A DNA stretch of 64,000 nt from contig NZ_JAERRF010000022.1 in the NCBI RefSeq assembly GCF_016741875.1, forward strand, positions 86,741 through 150,740, read 5' to 3'. Source of the stretch: Streptomyces coffeae. Its GTDB lineage: Bacteria; Actinomycetota; Actinomycetes; Streptomycetales; Streptomycetaceae. Position 1 is the stretch's first letter, and each line of letters opens with the position of its first letter. The notes under the pieces are model-generated. The model made no database searches, was not told the DNA's origin, and saw nothing but the letters and a program-made list of their open reading frames with translations. Of the stretch, positions 42,756-50,968 are shown in pieces. A program made the position numbers and the translations under genes.

Positions 42756-44047
42756 ACAGAACACGGATCACCTCAGGGGAGTCCGGGCCGGCGCGCAAGG
42801 CGGAGGCCGCGGAGGCGGACCAGCGCGGCGCCCGCACCGCCGCCGCCCGCCGCGCCCCCGCCCATGCCGTCGGGCGCGGTGTCGAACTGCTCAAACGCCG
42901 CTACCACAGCGGTGAGCTGGGCTCCGTCCCCGTCGTGCTCGGCCTCTTCCTCATCTGGGCCGTCTTCCAGACGGTGAACTCGCACTTCCTCTCCCCGCGC
43001 AACCTCTCCAACCTCAGCGTGGACATCGTCGGCACCGGCATGATCGCCGTCGGGGTCATCTTCGTGCTGCTGGTCGGTGAGATCGATCTGTCGGTGGCCT
43101 CGGTCAGCGGACTGGCCGCCGCCACCTTCGCCGTGCTCAGCGTCAACCAGGGCATGCCCGAACTGCCCGCCCTCGTCCTGGCCGTACTCTGCGGAACCGC
43201 GGTCGGAGCGGTGCACGGTTTCTTCTTCGCCAAGGTCGGCGTGCACTCGTTCGTGGTCACCCTCGCCGGACTGCTGGGCTGGTACGGCCTGATGCTCTAC
43301 ATCATGGGCACCTACGGCACGATCAACATCGACGACCGGGGCCTGGTCGCCAAGCTGACCAACTTCTACTTCAACGACATCGCCGCCGCGTACGGCTTCG
43401 CGGCGCTCGGCGCGGCCGGATACTTCCTCGCCTCCTGGCTGGGCGCCCGACGCCGCCACCGGGCCGGAGTGCCGTACCGCTCCCCGGCCGAGATCGGACT
43501 GCGCACGGGCGTCCTGGCCGTCGTCGGCTTCGCCGCCGCCGCCCTGCTCAACCAGTTCCAGGGCCTGCCGTTGGCCCTGCTGATCTTCCTTGTCGTCCTG
43601 GTCGGCCTCGACTACGTACTGCGCCGCACCGCCTACGGACGCATGATCTTCGCCCTCGGCGGCGGCGTCGAAGCGGCCCGCCGCGCCGGACTCAGTGTGG
43701 CCCTGGTGCGGATCTCCGCCTTCATGATGTCGGGGACCATGGCCGCCATCGGCGGCATCTTCCTGGCCTCCCGCATCAGCTCCGTCAGCCAGACCTCCGT
43801 CTCCAACTACCTCCTGATGAACGCCATCGCCGCCGCCGTCATCGGCGGCACCAGCCTCTTCGGCGGCCGTGGCAGCACCTGGTCCGCCCTGCTCGGTGTG
43901 CTGGTCATCCAGTCCATCGCCTCGGGCGTCGCCCTCATGGGCATCCAGGCCGCGGTGCAGTTCATGATCACCGGCGGTGTGCTGCTGATCGCCGTGGTCA
44001 TCGACTCGCTGTCCCGGAAGGCACAGAAGGCGCACGGCCGGGTGTAG
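42752..44047 (+). CDS. xylH: Sugar ABC transporter permease (XylH-like)
   Basis: A 431-residue membrane protein with about ten transmembrane segments after a 50-residue charged N-terminal extension. The family motif region is seen as GEIDLSVASVSGLAAATFAVL, and near the C-terminus AAAVIGGTSLFGGRGSTWSALLGVLVI. It forms the channel of the importer encoded with the two genes upstream. GTG 42752 overlaps the ATPase stop (GTGA). Confidence 0.9.
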   Translation: MNRTRITSGESGPARKAEAAEADQRGARTAAARRAPAHAVGRGVELLKRRYHSGELGSVPVVLGLFLIWAVFQTVNSHFLSPRNLSNLSVDIVGTGMIAVGVIFVLLVGEIDLSVASVSGLAAATFAVLSVNQGMPELPALVLAVLCGTAVGAVHGFFFAKVGVHSFVVTLAGLLGWYGLMLYIMGTYGTINIDDRGLVAKLTNFYFNDIAAAYGFAALGAAGYFLASWLGARRRHRAGVPYRSPAEIGLRTGVLAVVGFAAAALLNQFQGLPLALLIFLVVLVGLDYVLRRTAYGRMIFALGGGVEAARRAGLSVALVRISAFMMSGTMAAIGGIFLASRISSVSQTSVSNYLLMNAIAAAVIGGTSLFGGRGSTWSALLGVLVIQSIASGVALMGIQAAVQFMITGGVLLIAVVIDSLSRKAQKAHGRV

Positions 44048-44090
44048 CGCCGAAGGGGGCGTGCGGTTGATTTCTCCGCAATCACGTGCC

Positions 44091-44119
44091 TTGACCGAGA
44101 GTTGAGAGTCCGCTGCTAG
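44091..44119 (+). promoter_or_regulatory. Possible promoter of the first peptide/methyltransferase cassette
   Basis: TTGACC at 44091-44096 is followed 17 nt later by TGCTAG at 44114-44119, about 44 bp before the start of the small peptide gene. The -35 box is good; the -10 box is only a partial match. Confidence 0.35.
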
Positions 44120-44162
44120 CGTGGTCGACTCCGGCGCTCGCTGCCGCAGAAGGGGGTACGGC

Positions 44163-44321
44163 ATGCGCAATGCCCAGATCATGACCGCTGTCGACGGAGG
44201 ACGCGGCGCAGGGGGAGGGGACAGTGGGGACGGGCATCCCGGACAACCCTGGACGCCCCCGCAGGAGCCGCCGTCCCCGGACGGCGACACCCCGCCCGGT
44301 GACGGAACGCATCGCAAGTGA
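44163..44321 (+). CDS. Small Asp-Gly/Pro-rich peptide, candidate RiPP precursor
   Basis: A 52-residue peptide with a strong ribosome-binding site (AGGGGG seven bases before the ATG). The first 20 residues are MRNAQIMTAVDGGRGAGGGD; the rest is Gly/Pro/Asp-rich and ends DGTHRK. It contains four Asp-Gly pairs (residues 11-12, 23-24, 40-41, 47-48), the sequence most prone to succinimide formation, and one Trp. Its stop overlaps the methyltransferase start as GTGA, so the two are made together. It has the same position, character and basic C-terminus as the peptide at 50969. Role as precursor for the downstream methyltransferase is inference; no leader cleavage site or export motif is evident. Confidence 0.7.
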   Translation: MRNAQIMTAVDGGRGAGGGDSGDGHPGQPWTPPQEPPSPDGDTPPGDGTHRK

Positions 44322-45454
44322 CGCTGGACGCCCACCGGATGGACCGACCCAGCCGCAAGGAGCTGGGGCGTGTCCTCCTCGAGACGCGTGCGATGACGCC
44401 GGACTGGGCCCCGACCTTCGAGGCTGTGGACCGGGCTGCCTTTCTGCCGGACCTGATGTGGCCGTTCGACACGGACGCGGGCAAGAGTGTCGCCGTGGAC
44501 CGGGCGGACGACCCGGACGCCTGGTACGCCGCGGCGGACAGCAACGTGCCCATCGTGACGCAGTGGGATGACGGCGAGCACGCCGGCAGCGAGCCGGGAA
44601 GGGTATCCACCAGTTCCTCATCCATGCCCTCCGTCGTGTACGCGCTGCTCCAGACGACAGCGGTGGACGAGGGCATGAACGTCCTCGACGTCGGCACCGG
44701 CACCGGCGAGACGGCCGGAGCCCTGACACACCGGCTCGGCGGCGGGAATGTGACCACTGTTGAGGTAGACCCTGCCGTGTCGCTTCGGGCCCGCGAACGG
44801 CTCCGCGCGGCCGGGCTGTGCCCCACCGTGGTCGTGGGCGACGGGGGCAGGGGGTACGCGGCCTCGGCGCCCTACGATCGCATCCTGGCCACCGTCGGAG
44901 TCCGGGAGATCCCCGGGGCCTGGATCGAGCAGACCCGGCGCGGCGGCCTGATCGTCGCTCCATGGGGCACGCACTACGGCAATGCGGATGCCGTCGCCCG
45001 GCCCGTGGAGTTCATGAAGCTGCGTGCTCAGCGGCTGGCGCTGCCAGGGCATGGCGAGTACGTCCCGGCGGAGGGCATGGCGGCGGCCCACAGATCCGCG
45101 ACGGAGATCACCGAAGCGGAGTTCGTCACCGGGAGGTACACCGCCCTTCCCTTCGCTCTGGGGCTCCGCGTACGGGACTGCGTCCAGGCCGTGGCCGACA
45201 AGCGCGACGGAGCCCGCCCGGTGTGGTTCTACGGGCTCCGTGACCGCTCATGGGCGTGCGTGATGTTCCGCGACGGGGAGGAGGAGGCCCGCGTCTGGCA
45301 GTCAGGGCCCCGCCGATTGTGGGACGAGGTAGAGGCGGGCCATCGGTGGTGGGTCGGTCGTGACAAGCCCGAGCACACCCGCTTCGGGCTGACAGTCACC
45401 GCCGGGGGACAGCGGGCCTGGCTGGACGACCCAGCCGATTCCTGGGCCGTCTGA
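44318..45454 (+). CDS. Protein-L-isoaspartate O-methyltransferase-like enzyme of a peptide cassette
   Basis: A 378-residue SAM-dependent methyltransferase of the PCMT class. An N-terminal substrate region (residues 1-100) contains a VTQ segment, then STSSSSMPSVV in the place of the PCMT active-site loop; SAM motif I is NVLDVGTGTGE (121-131), followed by VTTVEVDP and the IEQTRRGGLIVAPWG strand. About 120 extra C-terminal residues go beyond a housekeeping PIMT (about 210-230 residues). Enlarged PIMT homologues of this size accompany FxLD lanthipeptides, graspetides, lasso peptides and imiditides, where they methylate Asp to give isoaspartate or aspartimide. GTG start overlaps the peptide gene. 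Confidence 0.82.
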   Translation: MTLDAHRMDRPSRKELGRVLLETRAMTPDWAPTFEAVDRAAFLPDLMWPFDTDAGKSVAVDRADDPDAWYAAADSNVPIVTQWDDGEHAGSEPGRVSTSSSSMPSVVYALLQTTAVDEGMNVLDVGTGTGETAGALTHRLGGGNVTTVEVDPAVSLRARERLRAAGLCPTVVVGDGGRGYAASAPYDRILATVGVREIPGAWIEQTRRGGLIVAPWGTHYGNADAVARPVEFMKLRAQRLALPGHGEYVPAEGMAAAHRSATEITEAEFVTGRYTALPFALGLRVRDCVQAVADKRDGARPVWFYGLRDRSWACVMFRDGEEEARVWQSGPRRLWDEVEAGHRWWVGRDKPEHTRFGLTVTAGGQRAWLDDPADSWAV

Positions 45455-45482
45455 GGTGTTGCCGACGCGTGCCGTTGCGCGT

Positions 45483-46223
45483 TCAGGCGAGCCGGGCGGC
45501 CACACCGTCGAGCACACAGTCCAAGCCGGTGTCGAAGACGGTGTCCGCGTCGGGGTGGGTGGCGTCCCGCACGACCTCCGCCAGCGTGGGATAGCGGCCG
45601 GTGGCCAGCATACGTTCGAGGTACGGGCCCACACTGCGCTGCCACTGCCGTTCGTTCAGACCGGAGACACGCTCCGCGCGCAGGTCGGCCACCTCCTGTC
45701 TGATCGCCCCGATGACATAGGAGTTGACCGTCGCGACGGCACTCAGCACCGCGTCGATGGACCCGCCGAACCCCGGTGCCCCGCGCAGCGCCGCGAGTGA
45801 CGCCTCGAGATGGCCCAGCGCCTCCGGTCCGAGGTGCGGCCGTCCGCCCAGCAGATCCACGAACCACTCGTGCCGCAGCGCCGCGTGGCGCACCCGGTGG
45901 GCGTGGGAGCGCAGCGCCTCGCGCCAGCCGGTGTCCGGCTCCGGTCCGTTTGAGCGGATCTCCCCGTACACCGCGTCCACCATGAGGTCCAACAGCTCCT
46001 CCTTGGTGGACAGATAGCGATACAGCCGCATCGGCCCCGCCTCCAGCGCGGCGGCCACCTTGCGCAGGGATACCGCCTCCAGCCCGTCCGCGTCGGCGAG
46101 TTCGATCGCGGCCCGGACGATCCGGTCCCTGCTGAGCGGTGAGAGCGCCGCCCGGCCGGGCGGTTCGGGCCGCTCCCATACGAGGGTGGGTTCGCCGTCT
46201 CCGGGTTGCTCTTCCGTATCCAT
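45483..46223 (-). CDS. TetR/AcrR-family repressor
   Basis: A 246-residue regulator. The helix-turn-helix is in residues 30-75 (RIVRAAIELADADGLEAVSLRKVAAALEA) and a TetR_C-type ligand domain fills the rest. It is divergent from a TetX-like monooxygenase; two adjacent palindromic operators lie between the two starts, so it very likely represses both itself and the monooxygenase until a ligand binds. ATG 46223 is chosen (GGAAGGAC upstream); ATG 46244 would add seven residues. Confidence 0.9.
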   Translation of the reverse strand: MDTEEQPGDGEPTLVWERPEPPGRAALSPLSRDRIVRAAIELADADGLEAVSLRKVAAALEAGPMRLYRYLSTKEELLDLMVDAVYGEIRSNGPEPDTGWREALRSHAHRVRHAALRHEWFVDLLGGRPHLGPEALGHLEASLAALRGAPGFGGSIDAVLSAVATVNSYVIGAIRQEVADLRAERVSGLNERQWQRSVGPYLERMLATGRYPTLAEVVRDATHPDADTVFDTGLDCVLDGVAARLA

Positions 46224-46248
46224 GGCCGTGTCCTTCCGTGGCATCGTC

Positions 46249-46280
46249 CGATACAGTGTATCGATCGATACGCCGTATCG
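46249..46280. promoter_or_regulatory. Tandem TetR-type operators
   Basis: Two perfect 15-bp palindromes of the same type, CGATACA-G-TGTATCG (46249-46263) and CGATACG-C-CGTATCG (46266-46280), lie 17 bp apart centre to centre, 26 bp upstream of both divergent starts. The half-site CGATAC is shared by all four arms. This is the arrangement of a double TetR-family binding site. Confidence 0.88.
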
Positions 46281-46305
46281 AATTCATTGGAACGGGGAGA
46301 ACACC

Positions 46306-47451
46306 ATGAAGATCGCGATCATCGGAGCCGGACCGGGCGGGCTGACCCTCGCCCGCGTACTGCACCGCCACGGCATCGACGCCGTCGTCTACGAACGCGA
46401 GCCCTCCCGCGCGGCCCGCACCCAGGGCGGCATGCTCGACCTGCACACCGAAAGCGGTCAACGCGCCCTGCGCGAAGCCGGGTTGGAGGACGCCTTCCAA
46501 GCCATCGCCCGCCGCGAGGGCCAGGACATGCGTCTGCTCGAACCCGATGGAACCCTGCTCCTCCAGGAGGACACCCCCGACGACGCCCCGCTCGACCGCC
46601 CCGAGGTCGACCGCGCCGACCTGCGGAACGTGCTGCTCGACTCACTGCCCGAACGGACCGTCGTCTGGGGGCACTCGCTCCACCACGCCACGGCTCTGCC
46701 CGGTGGCGGACACCGGCTGCACTTCGCCGAGGGCGGCCACGCCGACTGTGATCTGCTCATCGGTGCGGACGGCGCCCGCTCCCGCGTCCGTCCGCTGCTC
46801 ACCGATGCCCAGCCCTTCCATGTGGGCGTCAACACCGTCGAGTTGGGGATACCGGACATCGACCGCACCCACCCCGACCTCGCCGCCATGGTCGGGCGCG
46901 GCAACTACTGGGCCCTCGGCCCCGACCGCTCCCTCGCGGCCCAGCGCAACGGCGACGGCCGGGTCCGTGTCTACCTCAGCTTCCACACCCCCGAGGACTG
47001 GCTCACCACCTGCGCCATCCCCTTCACGGACCCACCCCGCGCCCGCGCGGCCCTGGCCGGTCTCTTCGCCGACTGGGCCCCGCAGTTCACCGCCCTGATC
47101 CGGGCCTGCGATGACACGGTGGTGCCACGCGCTATCACCATGCTCCCCATCGGTGTCAGCTGGTCTTCCACACCCGGCGTCACCCTGCTCGGCGACGCCG
47201 CCCATCTGATGCCACCGTCGGGCCTGGGCGCCAACATCGCCATGCTCGACGCCGCCGAACTCGGCCTCGCCCTGGCGAACGGGGCGGCCGACCCGGCCGC
47301 CGCCATCCGCCACTACGAGACGGCGATGTTCGAGCGAGGTGCGGCCGCCGCGCGTGAGTCCAAGCACATCATGGAGGTCCTGATGTCACCGAAGGGGGCG
47401 CGGGGGCTGCTGGAGTTCTTCGAGAAGCGGGCGGGTCAGCCGGAGGCGTAG
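46306..47451 (+). CDS. TetX-like FAD-dependent monooxygenase
   Basis: A 381-residue class A flavoprotein hydroxylase. Motifs: GAGPGGLTLARVL (GxGxxG, FAD), QGGMLDLHTESGQRALREAG (closely TetX-like), the DG motif LLIGADGARSRVR and the GD motif LLGDAAHLMPPSGLGANIAMLDA. TetX inactivates tetracyclines by hydroxylation; relatives in Streptomyces may detoxify or tailor other aromatic compounds. GGGGAG precedes ATG 46306; the longer open frame upstream runs through the operator region and is not coding. Regulation by the divergent TetR protein is strongly suggested. Confidence 0.87.
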   Translation: MKIAIIGAGPGGLTLARVLHRHGIDAVVYEREPSRAARTQGGMLDLHTESGQRALREAGLEDAFQAIARREGQDMRLLEPDGTLLLQEDTPDDAPLDRPEVDRADLRNVLLDSLPERTVVWGHSLHHATALPGGGHRLHFAEGGHADCDLLIGADGARSRVRPLLTDAQPFHVGVNTVELGIPDIDRTHPDLAAMVGRGNYWALGPDRSLAAQRNGDGRVRVYLSFHTPEDWLTTCAIPFTDPPRARAALAGLFADWAPQFTALIRACDDTVVPRAITMLPIGVSWSSTPGVTLLGDAAHLMPPSGLGANIAMLDAAELGLALANGAADPAAAIRHYETAMFERGAAAARESKHIMEVLMSPKGARGLLEFFEKRAGQPEA

Positions 47452-47732
47452 TCGAGGAAGGCCGACCAGGCGGCGGCAGATATGCAGAGGTTGGGGCCGC
47501 CGGGGTTCTTGGAGTCCCGGATGTGGACGGCGGCGGGGGCGGTGGCGATCTCGACGCAGTCGCCGCCAGTGGAGTCGCTGTGGCTGGACTTGTGCCAGTT
47601 GCCGGCGACCTCGACGCACTGGCCGCCAGAGGAGTCGCTGTAGCTCGACTTGCGCCAGTCGTAGGCGACCTCGATGCAGTCGCCGCCACCCGCGTCGCTG
47701 TAGCTGCTTTTGAACCAGGCGAGATTGCTCAT
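47436..47732 (-). CDS. DUF397 protein with three tandem repeats
   Basis: A 98-residue protein made of three copies of W-[FRH]-K-S-S-[YH]-S-D-x5-C-[IV]-E-[VI]-A, beginning near residues 6, 26 and 46, then the usual DUF397 end (VHIRDSKNPGG, ISAAAWSAFLDYA). Typical DUF397 proteins contain only one repeat in about 60-70 residues. In Streptomyces these genes follow XRE regulators and act as small partners of unknown function. The start overlaps the XRE stop (ATGA), and the end overlaps the monooxygenase gene by 16 bp. Confidence 0.9.
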   Translation of the reverse strand: MSNLAWFKSSYSDAGGGDCIEVAYDWRKSSYSDSSGGQCVEVAGNWHKSSHSDSTGGDCVEIATAPAAVHIRDSKNPGGPNLCISAAAWSAFLDYASG

Positions 47733-48550
47733 AGTCCACCCATCAGCTGCTCGATGAAGTTTTGGGATTCCTCAGGCCCGAGAGCCTGCGTGCGCATCAT
47801 GGCATAGCGGCGGGCCAGGACACTTACCTTGTCCGGCTTGGATACCAGGCTGCTCTCGCCGTGGCTCTCCATATAGGCAAGGGTGGCTGCGTCAGAAGTT
47901 TCGATCAGCTTCATCGGGCCGTGCAGGCCAGCATGCTCGGCGCGGCTCGAGGGCATGACCTGAATGGTCACGTTCGCGCCGCTGGCGCAGCTGATCAAGT
48001 GCTCGTACTGCTGGCGCATCGCCTCAGGCCCGCCGATCTTCCGTCGCAGCGCGGCCTCTTCGAGTACGACGTGGATCAGCGCCATCGGTTTGCGGCTGAG
48101 CAACGGCTTGCGGTCCATTCGAGCTTCGAGCAGTTGCTCCACCTCGTCCGTCTCAAAGGGAGGGTAGTTGCTCTTGAGCAGCGCGCGGGCGTATTGCTCG
48201 GTCTGTAGAAGTCCATCGATGACCTGCGTGCAGTACGACGAGACACTCACCGCTTCCTGTTCCAGCTGAACGAAACCCTGGAAGTACACCGGGTAGCGCT
48301 CAAGCCTCAAGTACTTGATTGCCGACCTGAGTAACCCGCCCGCGTCCAGTGCCTTCTCGGCCGCATCGATGAACTCGTCCGTCGGCGGCTTCGCGCACGT
48401 CTCCACCGCGCTCACCGCCGACCCCGTATAGCTCATCAGCGCGCCCAGCTCGTCCTGCGTCAGGCCCGCCCGTTCGCGCAGAAGCCGCAGCACAGCGGCG
48501 AAATACTGCACGGTCGGCGGAGCGGAGTCCTTCTTCTTCGACTGTGACAT
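47729..48550 (-). CDS. XRE-family regulator with DUF5753 domain
   Basis: A 273-residue protein: an XRE helix-turn-helix (residues 15-70: LRLLRERAGLTQDELGALMSYTGSAVSAVE) and the DUF5753 domain (residues 95-265: SSYCTQVIDGLLQTEQYARALL, AMRQQYEHLISCA, NVTIQVMPSSRAEHAG). It is one of the BldB/WhiJ-linked regulator sets common in Streptomyces, paired with the DUF397 protein downstream and an ATP-binding protein divergent upstream. ATG 48550 gives a natural N-terminus. Confidence 0.91.
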   Translation of the reverse strand: MSQSKKKDSAPPTVQYFAAVLRLLRERAGLTQDELGALMSYTGSAVSAVETCAKPPTDEFIDAAEKALDAGGLLRSAIKYLRLERYPVYFQGFVQLEQEAVSVSSYCTQVIDGLLQTEQYARALLKSNYPPFETDEVEQLLEARMDRKPLLSRKPMALIHVVLEEAALRRKIGGPEAMRQQYEHLISCASGANVTIQVMPSSRAEHAGLHGPMKLIETSDAATLAYMESHGESSLVSKPDKVSVLARRYAMMRTQALGPEESQNFIEQLMGGL

Positions 48551-48670
48551 CTCGGCCCACCCCTCAACGCGGCTCAACATCAATCAACGTGCGTTCGACC
48601 GCAGTTGCCGGTCGCCGCCGTCGACGCTCTGTCACTAGTGAAGCTAGCCGCCTGCACCGACAGTGGGTCC

Positions 48671-49084
48671 ATGAACGCGGAAAGTCACAACGTAAACCCA
48701 CTCCATGGCTGGAACCAGAGGTTTACTCCCGTCCCTCACTCTGTCCACCATGCGCGGCACGCAGCCGGTATTGCGCTCTTCGCGTGGGGCGTTGGCGCAG
48801 GTCAGAGGGCTGTCGTGCAGCTCATCCTCTCCGAGCTGGCGACCAACGCGGTACGGCATGGCCGTGTACCAGGGCGGTACTTCGAAGTGTGTATCGCATA
48901 TGACGCAGAAAAATTGGTCGGGCTTGAGGTGTCCGATCCGCGCGAGGGATTCCCCGTGATCGCGGAAGCCGCCCCGGACGACGAGTCCGGGCGGGGGCTC
49001 GCGATCGTGGACGCGCTCGCCGAGGCGTGGGGTGTCAGGGAACGCGTCGTCGGCAAGACGGTGTGGGCGCGGCTACGGCTGTAG
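48671..49084 (+). CDS. ATP-binding (HATPase) regulator of the XRE/DUF397 set
   Basis: A 137-residue anti-sigma-type ATPase domain. The N box is ILSELATNAVRHG, the G1 region LEVSDPREG, and the G2 region SGRGLAIVDALAEAWG. It is divergent from the XRE/DUF397 pair, the standard trio in Streptomyces. Its 3' end overlaps the convergent membrane-protein gene by 50 bp. ATG 48671 is chosen; upstream in-frame codons lack a good ribosome-binding site. Confidence 0.85.
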   Translation: MNAESHNVNPLHGWNQRFTPVPHSVHHARHAAGIALFAWGVGAGQRAVVQLILSELATNAVRHGRVPGRYFEVCIAYDAEKLVGLEVSDPREGFPVIAEAAPDDESGRGLAIVDALAEAWGVRERVVGKTVWARLRL

Positions 49085-49646
49085 GTGGCCGGACAGAGCG
49101 GCGCCGCCGGTAGTAGTGCACCGTCAGGATGCCGAGCAACGGACCCCACGCGGCCAGCGGCACGTACGCTACCCAGAAGGCGACGACCTGCCAACCGTGC
49201 GCGACCATCGCATGGGGTTCCCCGGTGATCTTCAGGCCGAGTGCGGACATGACCATCGCGTACGGGAAGACCAATAACCCCAGCGAGCCGAGGCCCGCCG
49301 GAATGACGGCCGCCAGGACCGGCACCCGGCGCCCGCGCAGGCCGAGGATCCAGCGCGGCCACACCTCACCCCACTGGGCGACCAGCCCGACCGCGAGGAA
49401 CGCCAGCATCTCGCTGACGAGGCTGAGTCCGATGATGTACCACCACTCCCCGTCGAACGTCTCCGGGGCGGCCGGGGTCTTCGCGTCGTGTTCCAGCAGC
49501 GGGGCGTTGAAGTTGACGGCGGCGATTCGCCAGACGCAGGAGGGTAACGCGACCAAGGTGATGGTGTAGGCAGTCCACGCGGCCCAGCGGGGCACGCCCG
49601 GCGCCCTCCGACCGTGCAACTTCATGAGGATGGTGCGAGAGGCCAT
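49035..49646 (-). CDS. Integral membrane protein, about five TM segments
   Basis: A 203-residue membrane protein of unknown function. Hydrophobic segments are around residues 15-35, 62-85, 103-125, 140-160 and 165-185. The segment QWGEVWPRWILGLRGRRVPV is closely similar to the corresponding stretch of the protein at 56640-57638, so the two belong to one family. ATG 49646 has GGGGAA upstream. No catalytic motif seen. Confidence 0.75.
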   Translation of the reverse strand: MASRTILMKLHGRRAPGVPRWAAWTAYTITLVALPSCVWRIAAVNFNAPLLEHDAKTPAAPETFDGEWWYIIGLSLVSEMLAFLAVGLVAQWGEVWPRWILGLRGRRVPVLAAVIPAGLGSLGLLVFPYAMVMSALGLKITGEPHAMVAHGWQVVAFWVAYVPLAAWGPLLGILTVHYYRRRRSVRPPTAVAAPTPSCRRRVP

Positions 49647-49852
49647 GGTCAATTCCCCATGTTCAACGGTGAGATCGGCGCGGAGATCGAGTGCTCCCTC
49701 AAGGTCGCAGCCGAACGTGGCCTGACACATCGACCGCAAGAAGGGACTGGCTCACCCGTGTGGCGGAGGCGGCCCGGAAAAATACGTCGAATACAGGGCC
49801 GGTCTTTGAGAGGGTCGTGCGCGACTCGTATCCGCCGACAGAGGAACCGCCC

Positions 49853-50263
49853 GTGCCCCGCGCTGTCACGCTGATCCGCTCCGCGTCCCTGTCCGACGTC
49901 GCCGAGTACGCCTACGCGGCCACGGCCCCGGCCGAATCGCGGATGATCTTCCTCGCCGGAGCCTGCCCGCTCAACGAGGACGGCTCCACGGCGGCGATCG
50001 GAGACGTCGCGGGGCAGGCGGCCAAGGCCGTGGAGAACATGAAGACCGCCCTGGCGGAGGCCGGTGCGTCGCTGGAGGACATCATCAGCACCCGTGTCCT
50101 CGTCGCCTCCTCCCGCCAGGAGGACCTGGTGGCGGCATGGGAGGTGTACCGGGACGCACTCGGTGACCACGACGTGCCCAGCACGCTGATGGGGGTCACC
50201 GTGCTCGGCTACAACGACCAACTGGTGGAGATCGAGGCGGTCGCGGCCGTGGTGGATTCCTGA
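49853..50263 (+). CDS. Rid-family (RidA/YjgF-like) protein
   Basis: A 136-residue YjgF/YER057c/UK114-fold protein. Family stretches are RMIFLAGACPLNEDG, DVAGQAAKAVENMKTALAEAGASLEDII and YRDALGDHDVPSTLMGVTVLG. RidA proteins hydrolyse reactive enamines/imines formed by PLP enzymes; the usual catalytic Arg of the RidA subgroup in the R-P-x-R motif is not evident (S-T-L-M-G here), so it belongs to another Rid subgroup. GTG 49853 follows GAGGA. Confidence 0.83.
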   Translation: MPRAVTLIRSASLSDVAEYAYAATAPAESRMIFLAGACPLNEDGSTAAIGDVAGQAAKAVENMKTALAEAGASLEDIISTRVLVASSRQEDLVAAWEVYRDALGDHDVPSTLMGVTVLGYNDQLVEIEAVAAVVDS

Positions 50264-50298
50264 CATGCAGGATCGGTGGGCAGGGGCGGAGGACACTG

Positions 50299-50862
50299 GT
50301 GCATGTGACGTTACGGGTGGACGCGACGCCGTCCGCCGCTGCGCTCCTTCTGCGCCCTTGGGGCGATGACGACGTCGAACCGCTGGTCAGGGCCTACCGC
50401 GATCCCACGTTGCGTCGGTGGACGCGACACCACGTCGAGAGCATCGAGGACGCGATGGAGCGGCTTGAGCTTCGGAGGCGTGGCTGGGAGACGGGCGAAC
50501 TGCTGAGTTTTGCCGTACAGGAGGAACAATCCGGCACGGGTGAAGGCCGGTTGGCCGGCGAGGTGGTCATGAAGCGAACCGGTCCGAGCCAGGAGTCCGC
50601 CGAGGTGGGCTACTGGACGGCAGCGCATGCCCGCGGCCGGGGCGTGGCCCCTCGTGCTCTCGACGCCCTCACCAGTTGGGCCTTCGACGCCTTCGCGGCC
50701 GAAGGTCTGCGACGTCTCGAACTGCTCCACCAGGTGGACAATTCCGCTTCGTGCCGGGTCGCGCAGAAGGCCGGATACCGGTTCCACGAGGTCCTTCCCG
50801 CCCGACCGCCCTTCCCCAGGGACGGTCACCTGCATAGACGACGGGCCGACGCTCCGGCGTGA
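50299..50862 (+). CDS. GNAT-family N-acetyltransferase
   Basis: A 187-residue acetyltransferase of the RimJ/RimL group. LLRPWGDDDVEPLVRAYRDP opens the fold, AEVGYWTAAHARGRGVAPRA is the acetyl-CoA loop, and LHQVDNSASCRVAQKAGY is the final helix. Substrate unknown. It lies 35 bp after the Rid-family gene and just upstream of the second peptide/methyltransferase cassette. A GGAGG site precedes GTG 50299. Confidence 0.87.
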   Translation: MHVTLRVDATPSAAALLLRPWGDDDVEPLVRAYRDPTLRRWTRHHVESIEDAMERLELRRRGWETGELLSFAVQEEQSGTGEGRLAGEVVMKRTGPSQESAEVGYWTAAHARGRGVAPRALDALTSWAFDAFAAEGLRRLELLHQVDNSASCRVAQKAGYRFHEVLPARPPFPRDGHLHRRRADAPA

Positions 50863-50968
50863 TGCGGAACGATGGCCGCGCGGGCGACCCGACGCACACC
50901 CGTGCGCCCTACCCGCCACCCTGCCCCTCACGTCACGATGGGCTCAAGCCGTCGCATCAGGGGGAACC

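Noticed and set aside
49853..50263. Canonical RidA enamine deaminase
   Set aside because: The expected catalytic Arg motif is not present at the usual place, so only a Rid-family call is made.
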